DNA of 64,000 nt from Schizochytrium sp. CCTCC M209059 (lineage: Eukaryota > Sar > Bigyra > Thraustochytrida > Thraustochytriidae): contig KN805418.1 in assembly GCA_000818945.1 (NCBI GenBank), forward strand, positions 68,807 to 132,806. The letters are read 5' to 3'. The translations under genes were made by a program, and so were the position numbers. Below, in pieces: positions 1 to 9,346 of the stretch (positions are counted from its first letter, which is position 1; the number at the start of each line of letters is the position of its first letter). The notes beneath the pieces are model-generated. The model saw nothing but the letters and a program-made list of their open reading frames with translations, searched no databases and had not been told where the DNA came from.

Positions 1-895
1 CACTAACAAGGTCCACAAGCTCATCAATACTCCTATAGTTGTTCTCGTCGTTCTCGTAGTTCCCATCGTGCTTTTCATCGTGGTTCCCCATCGTGTTTCC
101 CCATCGTGCTTTTCATCGTGGTTCCCCACCGTGGTTCCCCAACGTGCTTCTCATCGTGATTCTCATCGTGATTCTCAGTGGCTTCCTTTTGCTTGACCCG
201 GGCGCCCTCTTTACTCGCTTCAATAAAGGCGTAAATTGTCTGATTCTTTAGCCACTTGGTGCTTGCCTCGCCTCGCCTTGCCTTGCCTTGCCTTGCCTTG
301 CCGCCGCCACACCAATTGTTCTTGTTCTTTTCGTTCTATCGCTGCGTTCTCTGCGCCGCACCACCACTGGCACCGCCCGGCAAGAAGAGCCGAGCGGGCA
401 AACAAGACGAGAAGGCGCAGCGGCTGCGCAGGCGTGGCGCACGGCGCTGTTCGCGGAGCGGCGCGGCGACCTGGCGGGCGGCGAGGAGCGGGCACTGCGC
501 GTGTATGTCCGCGCCCGTTCTTGCACGACAACTTCGGACACTGACGCACGCTCGTGGGCTCCTTGCTTGCTTGCGCCGGGCGAGTGATTGATTGGGCCCC
601 AAGTCGAGGGGCCAGCCGAGGGAGCAAGCAGGCTATAAGCTCTCTCCCTCGCGCGCACGCGCGTTCTCTCTCGACCGCGAGACCCGAGGCAGGTCTGCTT
701 GGCCAGCGTGCGTAGGAACACGCGCGCAGCTCTCGCAAATCCTCTCTCGCGTAGCTACGGAAGAAAGCGTAGGGTGAGTAGGGCTTCTCTCTCAATCCTG
801 AAAACCTCTCGCTCCAGTGGCGGCCGGGCGTGGGCCCCCCAGGCGAGCGCTACGCTACGCTACGCTGCGCCTAAGCCAAAGCGAAAGCCATCAAT
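1..895. other. Upstream intergenic region of the exportin-T gene
   Basis: No convincing coding sequence. Positions about 55-180 are an imperfect minisatellite built from short variants of CATCGTGGTTCCC. From about 250 the sequence becomes GC-rich with stacked short repeats: CCTTG units near 265-300, a TTGC run near 565, and GCTAC units at 850-867 just before the start codon. Open frames here are compositionally driven (Arg/Ala/Cys-rich) and overlap on both strands, so I do not call them genes. The right part presumably holds the promoter and 5' UTR of the downstream gene; a weak TATA-like stretch (CTATAAG) sits near 632. Confidence 0.6.
55..180. repeat. Imperfect minisatellite, ATCGTGGTTCCC-type units
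   Basis: Successive copies of a short unit alternate between TCATCGTGGTTCCC and CCATCGTGCTTTT variants across about 125 bp. The array may begin before the clear copies, because degenerate CGTTCTCGT units occur from about 45. No coding role is visible. Confidence 0.7.
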
Positions 896-3800
896 ATGGA
901 GGAACGTCTCGCGGAGATTGAGCAAGCCGTGTCGCTGAGCTTTGAGCTGTCCAACGTGGGCATCGACAGCGCACCGGAACGTCTGCAACTCAAAGAACGC
1001 GTCACACAATACCTGCACGAGCTCGAGCAGAACCCAGAAGCTTGGAAATTCGGTGCCGAGCTCTTTGCCAAGTCTTCAAACGAATATGCACGATTCTACG
1101 GCCTCTCGCGCGTTTCTTCGGCCCTCGAGCGCGACGCAGCGGGAAAGACGCTTCCTGAAGAGGACAGCGTCGCCCTCCGCGGCATCGTCACTGGCTGGGT
1201 GAGCCAGTACAGCCAGGTCCCGCGCCATTTTCGCAACAAGGTTGGTCTTTGCCTGGCCCTTCTCGTCAAACGCGACTACCCAGAACGCTGGCCGGATGCC
1301 TTTGGATGGCTCTTGCCCCTCGCATCTCAAAGTCGCGACAACGCCGAGCTCTTTCTCCGCGTACTACACTTTGTCACTGAAGAGGTCGTTCAATTCCGCC
1401 AGTCCCGCTCGCAGGACGAGGTCCGTCGCAATGCGCTCGTTAAAGACGCCATGCGAGTCGACGTTTTAAGCCGCATCTGCGAGTTTTGGCTTCAAGTCAT
1501 GCTCAACTTTCACAGCACCGATCCAGCCCTTGCCCAGGAGTGCCTCCGCGTCATGGAAGAGTACGTGGGCTGGATTGATATTGGCTTGGTCGTCAACGAC
1601 CGCTTTGTCCCTCTATTATACCAGTTCCTCAGCTCACATGATCTCCGCGTGCACGCACTCAAAGTACTCCACGCCATCATTTGCAAGGGTATGGAGCACG
1701 AACAGAAGCTGGCCCTTGTTCGCGACCTCGATCTCACCAGCGTGCTCCAGCGCATCTGTGAGGCGGACAATATCGCTCATCCCAATAACAAGCAGCCGCA
1801 AATTGGTGGCGGAATGGTCATAGGGTCCGCTCAGGCCCCTGCAAATGGTACGGGCCCCGATGGTCAGAACGCTGCAGGCGGCGGCGGCGGCGACGACGAC
1901 GACGACGATAAGGACGAGGATCAAGGCTGGGGTTTCCGTGAAAATGTCTCGGTACTGGTCAATGAGGTCGCTTTGCGCCTGCTCGAGGCACGAGGAGCCA
2001 TCCCTCAAGACGCCTCAACGGCGCAGGCTCACGCATATATCCTCGACGAGTTGCGCCTTCGCACGCTCCCACTCGTCGTGCGCGAGTGTCTCATGCACGA
2101 AGATGAAGACGCTCAGGTGGCCGTCACGCCCGCCATCATGAAACTCATCAATATTGCTCGCGAGGCCAACGAGGCGCATCTTGACCAGAAAGCCAATTTC
2201 AAGGCCGTTCGACATCCCAAAACCGAGCCCCGTGTCGATCCAGAGCTCGAACAGCTCGCCAAAGCGACTCTTCCCGAGGTCTTACCCGTCGTGGCCAGCA
2301 ATATGGTCTTTCCGGAGGACCACGAGTTTGTGGCCTCGAATGAGGACGAACTTGACTTTGAGCGCCACCGCTCGGAAATGCGCAAGATCTTCGTTCACAC
2401 CACCAAGGTGGCCATGCTCGAAGTTAGTCTACCCTTTCTTCGCGATCTCGTTGCCTTTACCCTCAAGCCAGGCCAGCCCGAAGCGCGCCCCGCCGCAGAA
2501 GTGGAGGTTACTCTCACGCTTTTGCACGCCTTTGGCGAGGGCGCGCCCAGCGGCGTCGTCTCCTCCACCACTCGCACGCTTCTCGACATGGCTCGGCTCG
2601 GCAATGCTCAGTTCTCGACAAAGATAAAACGCCAGCGCTTCTTTCAGCATCAGCAAAACCAGAATCAATCCGGAAAAGATGGTAATCGAGAAACGTCTGT
2701 GACGCTGCAAGATGTCAACGATCCAGCCGCGATGAAAAATGACGAAGCCAAGGCTCGCGAGGAAGACGAACGTCGCGCCGCTGCACGGGCTGCTTTCACC
2801 GAGATTCTCGCCCAAATGCTTCAATGTGGTCTTTGGGCGCACCCGAACCCGGACGTCGTTCTTCTTTATAGCGAGGTGGCCACGCGCTACGTGTCCATGT
2901 TGCTGGATCGACACCAAGATTTGCTTCCGGTTGTGCTCAAGTCTCTCGTCGGCGAGGGCGGCGTCTGTCATGCCGAGGAGCGCGTCCGCTCGCACTCTTG
3001 CTATTTGCTCCTGCGCGTTGCCAAGGCCATTCCCAGCACCGCGTTGAAGCCCTTTTCGGGTGATCTCTTTGAGGTTTTGAAAACAAAGCTCGGCGTCACG
3101 TACGAGGCCGTGCGGGCCGACATCGAGCACGAGGAACAAGAAGCGCTGCGAGCTGCCGAGGACTCCTCTGGCGCAGCGTCTGGGACCGCGCAATCCTCAG
3201 CAGGCCGTCGCAAAGCTCCAGATGGTAGTGCAGAGACCGCTGCGCTTTATTCGGTTGATGACATGATGTACCTCTACGAGCTGGCCAGTGTTCTCATTGG
3301 CATCATGTACCGCGCCGAGGCCCCTATGCTCACGATCGAGCATCTGAGCGGCGTGATGGCCCCGCTGCGTCGCAAGGTCGACGAAATTGTACAAATGGTG
3401 GAGGCAGCCGGGCGCCCTTCCAACGAGGACCAAGAGCGCGAGCGCAAGCTTCTCGCTGCGTGGGCGGCAGAGTGCGTGCACGCAATGGGCGTTCTCTCCA
3501 AGGGGATCCCGGAGATCAACGCACTTGCGGACTCGCTGCAAAAGCTCTATGAGGCCAATCTCGAGACAGCCCTGCGGGCTGCGAGCGCCATGCCAGACAA
3601 TGCTCGCGTGCGCTCTCGACTGGTCACCATGCTTCACTGCGCGCTTCGAATTATGGGCGACAAGGCCATTCACTTTGCTCCGGGCATTGGCTTGCGCTTG
3701 CTCCAGCAGAGTGACAGCCTCGACCATCTTTTGCAGGCCATGCAGTTTATCAACCAGCTCATCCCCACGTACAAGGGCCGCATGTTTGATGCTCTCGATC

Positions 3801-4612
3801 CCATCTTCATTCCTGTCGTCCAGCACATTACGGCAACCATGTCTCGCGTGCCTAACCCCTTTGCTGATGTCCAGACTTCCACTGGCGCAAATGGCGCTGC
3901 GTCTGGAGCAACGTCTGCTGGGGCGACGCAAAAGTCTCCAGCCGCTGGCGCAGTTGGTGGCGCTGGCGGCGGAGGCTCTGGAGGCAGCGCCACGATCGGC
4001 TCACAAGCCGGCCAAGCGCCCTCTACGCCTGCTCTTACCAGTGCACAGCAAGAGTATCGAGCCGTGAAGCGTGCGCTCTTGCAATTTTTTCGTGCGGTCG
4101 TCCACAATGAACTCGACATGGTCATTCTCTCGCCTACGAACGCCCCGCACGCCGAGCAGGTCCTGGTTCTCGTCTCTGATGCTTTGGCTACCTTTCCCGA
4201 CACGGACAATTCGCAAAAGGTTGCATGCAGCGTCCTCACCAAACTTACCACATTGTGGCTCCCCAACCAGTCGCTGCAGCCGCAGACGCGTGATCTCTTT
4301 GGTCGCTTTCTCGTCAATTCGGCAACGCCTGCCTCTGTTCGCGCAGTGACGCTTCCGGGTTTCTCGATCGAGGAGTACGACAGCATCACACTTATTGACG
4401 CCGTTTGCAAATTTCATCATGGCCTTGCGCAGCACCTTGGCGAACCCTGGCTTCGCCACCTCGTCGATGCCGTGCTTCCTGGGCTTATGGATGGCAATTG
4501 TCCGCAGTCTGCTATCCTTGAATATTGCCAGCTGCTTTCCGACGGATCAGCCGCCGTCAAGCAGCTGCGTGCCAAGTACAAGGTCATCATTAACCACCTC
4601 GTGCTCGCATGA
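896..4612 (+). CDS. XPOT: Exportin-T (tRNA exporter, importin-beta family)
   Basis: Single-exon ORF of 1238 aa starting at ATG 896. Members of this family (XPOT, Los1p, PAUSED) bind mature tRNA together with Ran-GTP and carry it through nuclear pores. Family resemblance is clearest at residues 165-265, where I recognise RRNALVKDAMR, then EYVGWIDIGLVVNDRF and a following KGM motif, all matching the N-terminal Xpo1-like helical repeats of exportin-T. The rest is helical HEAT-type sequence. The protein is longer than animal XPOT (about 960 aa). The excess includes a Gly/Asp-rich acidic insert near residues 325-345 and a Gly/Ala/Ser-rich insert near 1000-1045, both probably disordered loops. The paralogue exportin-5 also exports RNA but lacks the N-terminal signature seen here. 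Confidence 0.9.
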   Translation: MEERLAEIEQAVSLSFELSNVGIDSAPERLQLKERVTQYLHELEQNPEAWKFGAELFAKSSNEYARFYGLSRVSSALERDAAGKTLPEEDSVALRGIVTGWVSQYSQVPRHFRNKVGLCLALLVKRDYPERWPDAFGWLLPLASQSRDNAELFLRVLHFVTEEVVQFRQSRSQDEVRRNALVKDAMRVDVLSRICEFWLQVMLNFHSTDPALAQECLRVMEEYVGWIDIGLVVNDRFVPLLYQFLSSHDLRVHALKVLHAIICKGMEHEQKLALVRDLDLTSVLQRICEADNIAHPNNKQPQIGGGMVIGSAQAPANGTGPDGQNAAGGGGGDDDDDDKDEDQGWGFRENVSVLVNEVALRLLEARGAIPQDASTAQAHAYILDELRLRTLPLVVRECLMHEDEDAQVAVTPAIMKLINIAREANEAHLDQKANFKAVRHPKTEPRVDPELEQLAKATLPEVLPVVASNMVFPEDHEFVASNEDELDFERHRSEMRKIFVHTTKVAMLEVSLPFLRDLVAFTLKPGQPEARPAAEVEVTLTLLHAFGEGAPSGVVSSTTRTLLDMARLGNAQFSTKIKRQRFFQHQQNQNQSGKDGNRETSVTLQDVNDPAAMKNDEAKAREEDERRAAARAAFTEILAQMLQCGLWAHPNPDVVLLYSEVATRYVSMLLDRHQDLLPVVLKSLVGEGGVCHAEERVRSHSCYLLLRVAKAIPSTALKPFSGDLFEVLKTKLGVTYEAVRADIEHEEQEALRAAEDSSGAASGTAQSSAGRRKAPDGSAETAALYSVDDMMYLYELASVLIGIMYRAEAPMLTIEHLSGVMAPLRRKVDEIVQMVEAAGRPSNEDQERERKLLAAWAAECVHAMGVLSKGIPEINALADSLQKLYEANLETALRAASAMPDNARVRSRLVTMLHCALRIMGDKAIHFAPGIGLRLLQQSDSLDHLLQAMQFINQLIPTYKGRMFDALDPIFIPVVQHITATMSRVPNPFADVQTSTGANGAASGATSAGATQKSPAAGAVGGAGGGGSGGSATIGSQAGQAPSTPALTSAQQEYRAVKRALLQFFRAVVHNELDMVILSPTNAPHAEQVLVLVSDALATFPDTDNSQKVACSVLTKLTTLWLPNQSLQPQTRDLFGRFLVNSATPASVRAVTLPGFSIEEYDSITLIDAVCKFHHGLAQHLGEPWLRHLVDAVLPGLMDGNCPQSAILEYCQLLSDGSAAVKQLRAKYKVIINHLVLA

Positions 4613-4639
4613 TCGACGTCCTCTAGACAATTCTTTCGC

Positions 4640-4644
<5 letters not shown>

Positions 4645-4677
<33 letters not shown>
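4645..4677. repeat. (CT)n microsatellite in the exportin-T 3' region
   Basis: Uninterrupted CT dinucleotides about 30 bp after the stop codon, followed by a pyrimidine-rich stretch. It probably lies in the 3' UTR. Confidence 0.85.
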
Positions 4678-4680
<3 letters not shown>

Positions 4681-5754
4681 TTTCTGTCTCTGTGAAAAAA
4701 CAGAAGGATGGATATAATTACGAGATGCTCACAAACAAGCCCGTTTGTCGTCGATTTAGATGTGCTGTACGAGGGCCGTCCTAGGTCGGACGCATGCTTT
4801 GGTGTGTGCTCAATGACTCACTCACTCACTTACTTACTCGTCGATGCTATTCCTTTTCTTTCCTCTGATCGTCGTCATGTCGCTAGCAGTTATATCTCTT
4901 CCTAGCCTATGTCTTACTTGTCTGCGAGCGTTTCTTAGGAGAAGCGCCGAGCAAGCGAGCACGTTAGGAAAAAAAGCGTTACTCGAATGATGATGTAGGT
5001 AGGACGGATCATCCATCCATCTATCTATCCATCGTCTCGCATCATGACCTAGCTAGGCAACAATAGGGTATACATTATTATTTCTGTGACGTTTCTGAAC
5101 TCCGCGCTTCCCTACTCATCCTTTTCCTAAAAGCAAGCTCAGCAGACAACCAATCACGCAGCTTAAATTTTCGCGCATCAATGTTTCTTGCTTGCCCCTT
5201 ACTCCGCCTATGTGAACCTTTCCAAAAAGCCAGGCGCGATACTGGTCGAAAGAGCTTTGGAAATAAATCAACTGATCACGCCCATGATGACTTCACTTCG
5301 CTCATTTCTATTTAAAAGCACAGTGGTGGTCCCACGGTGGGTCTCTCTCTACTAGAGAGAAGCCAGGCGCGTTTTTCTTTCCAAAGCTAGGGCAAGAGGG
5401 GAAACGTACAAACAGAAGGAAAGAGGAAGCAGATCTTCATTCATAATGAATTGTAATTGTGCTTTGTCTATCTTTCTTTCCTTTTGCCGCCGCAAAAGTG
5501 TTCAACAGCGGAGCGGCGCCGCTGTGCACAGTCGTGATTTTTGTCTTTTCAAGAATGATCAGATAGATGATCATGGATCTCATAAATGAACAGCGTGAGC
5601 ACTGCGAAAGACCTATCTATATCTATCTGGCTGCTGAAGTTGATTAAGTAACCTTGCGTTGTTGACCCTTTTTCCCTTTTTCTTTCTTTTTTTCTCAAGA
5701 GAGATAGATACGCTTCGATGCTCGATCACATCCTGAAATCAAGTGCAGAGTATG

Positions 5755-5998
5755 CGAAAGCATGGTAAAATTTTGGATTACACTTCAGCGCTTGCAAAAT
5801 AATTCTTATTTTAAAAGTATTAATATTTATATAATGGCCAAAATACATCACACTTTCAATATTAAATTTACATATATAACTATATTAGAAAAGATAGTTT
5901 ATATCTTGATTTATTCAGCAAAAAGTATATATTTTGCTAATCGTTTGAAATTAGATGTTATTTAATTTAAAGTTTATTCAAAGTTTTAAAATTTTTTG
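5755..5998. other. AT-rich island
   Basis: About 245 bp of strongly AT-biased sequence (long A/T runs, TATATA stretches) with abrupt borders. The right border switches within about 15 bp to GC-rich sequence. It contains one open frame of 67 codons (5762-5965) with Ile/Lys/Asn/Tyr-rich composition unlike any nuclear gene in the window. It could be a nuclear insertion of organellar DNA, an AT-rich replication or centromere-like element, or a mobile-element fragment; the sequence alone does not decide. Confidence 0.6.
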
Positions 5999-6050
5999 AG
6001 ATCTTGGAGTGGTCGCGCCCGGCGAAGCCCGAACAAGTCGGGGTCGGCGC

Positions 6051-6080
6051 GCGTGTACGCGTCGAACGACTCGTACACGC
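6051..6080. repeat. Inverted repeat, possible hairpin
   Basis: GCGTGTACG (6051-6059) is the exact reverse complement of CGTACACGC (6072-6080), with a 12-nt loop. It sits directly beside the AT-rich island in GC-rich sequence. It may be a structured RNA or a chance palindrome. Confidence 0.45.
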
Positions 6081-8428
6081 TAGGCGCGGGGCGATCGTGA
6101 TATGTTCACGTCCGAAAACTTAGATTCTTAATAGAATACTCTTCGCGTCCTTGCACGCGGGGAGGCGGGAGCTTTCGCGCCCCTCGGTCTCCGTCGCATA
6201 GCGAAGGCTCGCGGTGGCTCGCTTTCGTGTGCACCCGAAAGCGGCTGCTGCGTAGAAAAGAGAGAAATCAGAGATTCCTGATGGATGTCTCTTCGAATCG
6301 AATTTCTCTCCGGCGCCGACGGCCGGCCCAGGCCGCGCGGGCAAGCGGGCGTCCCCGTTGCCTGCGTGCGGCCAACTCAGCGCGCACAGGCAGACGGGCG
6401 TCCCCGTCACCTGTGCGCAGCTGGGCCGCCGGCGCTCACGCAGCCGTCTAGTCGCGCAGAAGGAGCGGGGTCTCTGATGCGACTGTCAAGCGGGTGAGGA
6501 GGAAGGAAGTAAGATAGGTGATTGATTTATCTGGTATGAGGCCAGGAATTTTCTCTCTCTTTCCTCATAGAGGACGTGACAAAGGCCAGGACTATATTGC
6601 GCCATGATGAGGCTTGGACATCTATCTTTCATGTGCGCAGTCAGGACCCGGAAGTCCGGCAGCTTAATCGATTCAACATTCGACCAGGGAGTCGTGCTCA
6701 ACCTTTCGTGGTGAATGCGTGCGCTTGAATCTTTCACTGCACGTTTGCCAATGTGCGAATCAGTTGTCGTTACTTTCATTCTTGTGATCTTGCGATTTGC
6801 GCTTAATGACATTAGAACGCGTGTGCTGATTCCTGCGAGAGACCGGACGGGCAAATCGATTCCCTCGGTTCTTTAACGGTTAGACTTCGTGACAAGCACG
6901 AAGTCGTTGTGTTGTGATTCCCGCGCTCGGTTAGGTACTGGTAGGTGAGCGAGGCGCGGAAATGTTGATATGAGAAAGTGAAAAAAGCTCCAATTAGCAT
7001 TTTGAAAATTTCCTATTAAAACAGCTACTTCCAAAACGTGTATACCTCACATTATCGTCTTGGATGCAATTCGTCACTAAGTAGAGGGGCAAAAATCGAC
7101 AGGTAATCAATCTATTTGATCCTGATATGCTCTCAAATTTCAGGCACGCATGCAGAGAGAGACCTTCACCGTCCGCTCGGGTTGCCTGCTGTGTTTCTCT
7201 CGTTCATGACGTGTCTGGACCAGATCTGCTCGATTGACACACGTATAGATCGGAGAGTAGAAGTGGTGGTTGACGTAAGTAAGCACAAGGTGAAAGGAGG
7301 GAGGCAAATATCTATCTATACAAAGATCTTGAAAGAATACGTTGGCGAATTGCTGCCAACAAGTAAAATTCAGGCAATTGATCTTTATTTGTCAAGTCTG
7401 ACATTGGTTGGACTCATGTCTATCTACTTCGTCCCATCTTGGCACTTGGTCACTGGCCTGCCTATCTGAGGACACACCCTTGTAACGGTCGTGATGACGA
7501 CAAAAGCAATCTTTCTTCGCGCCAGCGCTCGCATCGCACGTATCTGTGCGTGTGCGCTGACTAGCTAGGCCTAGATGCGATAAAAGGTTACGTGGGCTCA
7601 TGGACAAGTGGACGAGCAAGACGTTCTAGAGGTGGATAATGTTGATGTTGATATTCATTTCTCTGACGATGCTGCCAACCTGCATGTTATTTGTTCGTCC
7701 ATTTGGACGGTCCGTCTGTGGAGGTAAGTTCATCAACTAAGGGTTCAAAAGTGGGAAATTGATTGCTTTCAAGATTTCTGCTCATGTGAGAGAGCCCAAT
7801 GAAGAACAGATCTACAGCTACAGTGTATGTATTTATTTATCGTCTGCGGCGGAGAAGGGAAGCGAGATAGATGTTTCTGTACCATCTCGACCGTAATCTT
7901 TTCATTCTAGCCTTCCTTGCCTTGACTGTGAAAAACGAGTCTTGCTTGTTTCTAGATGTAGCATCTTTCGGTGCTGCAGCGGACCAATTTTGAATTTTCC
8001 CTTGCGTTGTCCGTTTGTAAGTAGAAAAAAGGAGAGAGCTAGACCTACATTGAAAACGTCGGGAGCTCATTGATCGGTAATAACAAGCGCGCGTAAGCGA
8101 GCGAGCTCATCTGGTGGCACGATCCCCGCCCTTGCTCCATACAAACGCCTCTGTGCTCCAGCAAGGAAGGCTCGTCTTGCCAACTAACTGCCTGACCGTC
8201 TCGAATGGATGACCGATAGGGCCCTCTAATGCTTTAATGAAAAAGATGATCTGCATGCATACCAGCCCTGAGGACTCACTCAGTGATAGATCGCAAGCCA
8301 CTCCGTTTTTCCTTTTTAAAAAGTGACGCCCCGCCGAACGAAGACGTGCAGGCCCGGCTGTGACCAAAGCTTTACATTTCCTGGCTGTACTTTTGTTGGA
8401 TATGCCAGGCAAATGGGCACCAAATGTA

Positions 8429-9346
8429 TCATGTAGACAACCATGCTCGGGGAGGAGGAACGCTTGGAGCCCGTGGCTGCAGGTCGTGGTTCGCTTGCGG
8501 GGCATCCGTGGCAGAGGCGTCCTTTAATGGAGCCGGAGCGCGTGGCGGAGCTGGCGGAAAAGGAATTCCGAGCTTGGAACTGCGCGCCGGCTTGGACCGA
8601 AGGCGGTCAGGGCGCGGAAGGCTCTTGGGATCAGGGGAATTCTGAAATGCTGACCAGGCAAAGGCAGGTAGCGAGGATTTTCCAGGGGGTGTCTGCTGCG
8701 ATGGTTGCTGTTGGTATTGCTGAGAGCGCTGCGGGGTCCTCGCTGGTGTTTTGTTGGCAGCGCTGTTGGCATTGCTCCCGGCGTTGGTGGATCGATGGCC
8801 GAGACGCTGCTCGAGCTGGCGCTGAAGGCCGAGCATGGCCTTGAGCGCAGAGATGACGCGGTGCGGACCGCACAAATGGATCCAGCGCGCAATGTTGTCT
8901 TCTTTTCTCCATTCAAGATCCTTTGGCGAGGTCTTTTTGATCGTGTCGCCGTGCTTGTCAAAGTACGCCTTGTCGGCGAGAATTTTGGAGATGGCATCCT
9001 TGGATAGGACCGAAGTCTTCGGGACGCGTTCTGCGGTGCTTTTGAGGGTCTTTTTCCATTGTTCACGCGCCGCAACGTCTTGAAGTGCGTCGGTCTCGAG
9101 GTAGTTTTTCAGGAGCGCAGCGAGTTTGGAGATGCGGCCTTGGATTGACAGAAGCTCAGTGCGCGCGGTCGCTTTCATCTTATCGGCTGAAGACTGCGGC
9201 TGCTTTCGTGGTCCGTCCTGACCGCCGCCGCGGTCTCGCGACCCGTTTCCCCGCGAGGCGCTCCGTGGCTGCTGCTGCTGCTGCTGTTGTAGCTGCTGCG
9301 ACTGTTGTTGCCCCGGCGGGGTCGATGCCCTTGGCCCCTTGGCCAT
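8429..9346 (-). CDS. Hypothetical protein, Gln-rich N-terminus, helical core
   Basis: Single-exon ORF of 305 aa starting at the ATG at 9346. The first 55 residues are low-complexity (poly-Gln from CAG/CTG codons, Arg/Gly/Asp). Residues about 57-190 look like a folded helical core with many Lys and Leu, containing LSKDAISKILADKAYFDKHGD and a W-R-K-E-D-N motif before a stretch predicted to be helical. The last 110 residues are Pro/Ser/Gln-rich and likely disordered. I do not recognise the family. The basic, disordered architecture would suit a nuclear or RNA-associated protein, but that is a guess. Its promoter would share the 1.7 kb low-complexity interval with the divergent TPR gene. Confidence 0.6.
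   Translation of the reverse strand: MAKGPRASTPPGQQQSQQLQQQQQQQPRSASRGNGSRDRGGGQDGPRKQPQSSADKMKATARTELLSIQGRISKLAALLKNYLETDALQDVAAREQWKKTLKSTAERVPKTSVLSKDAISKILADKAYFDKHGDTIKKTSPKDLEWRKEDNIARWIHLCGPHRVISALKAMLGLQRQLEQRLGHRSTNAGSNANSAANKTPARTPQRSQQYQQQPSQQTPPGKSSLPAFAWSAFQNSPDPKSLPRPDRLRSKPARSSKLGIPFPPAPPRAPAPLKDASATDAPQANHDLQPRAPSVPPPRAWLST

Larger units (their letters stand above)
4613..8428. other. Gene-free region of 3.8 kb
   Basis: Between the exportin-T stop and the 3' end of the next gene I see no ORF with credible protein character. All open frames are short, compositionally biased and lack recognisable motifs. Contents: a CT microsatellite (4645), two copies of AGCCAGGCGCG (near 5229 and 5363), an AT-rich island (5755-5998), an inverted repeat (6051-6080), imperfect GC-rich direct repeats around 6340-6420 sharing GGGCGTCCCCGT, and one AGGCCTA motif at 7567. 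I saw no snRNA signature or tRNA A/B box pair, but this was by eye only. Confidence 0.6.

Noticed and set aside
5762..5965. 67-codon ORF in the AT island
   Set aside because: Composition is fully explained by the AT bias; no recognisable motif. Kept only as a sign of possible organellar origin.
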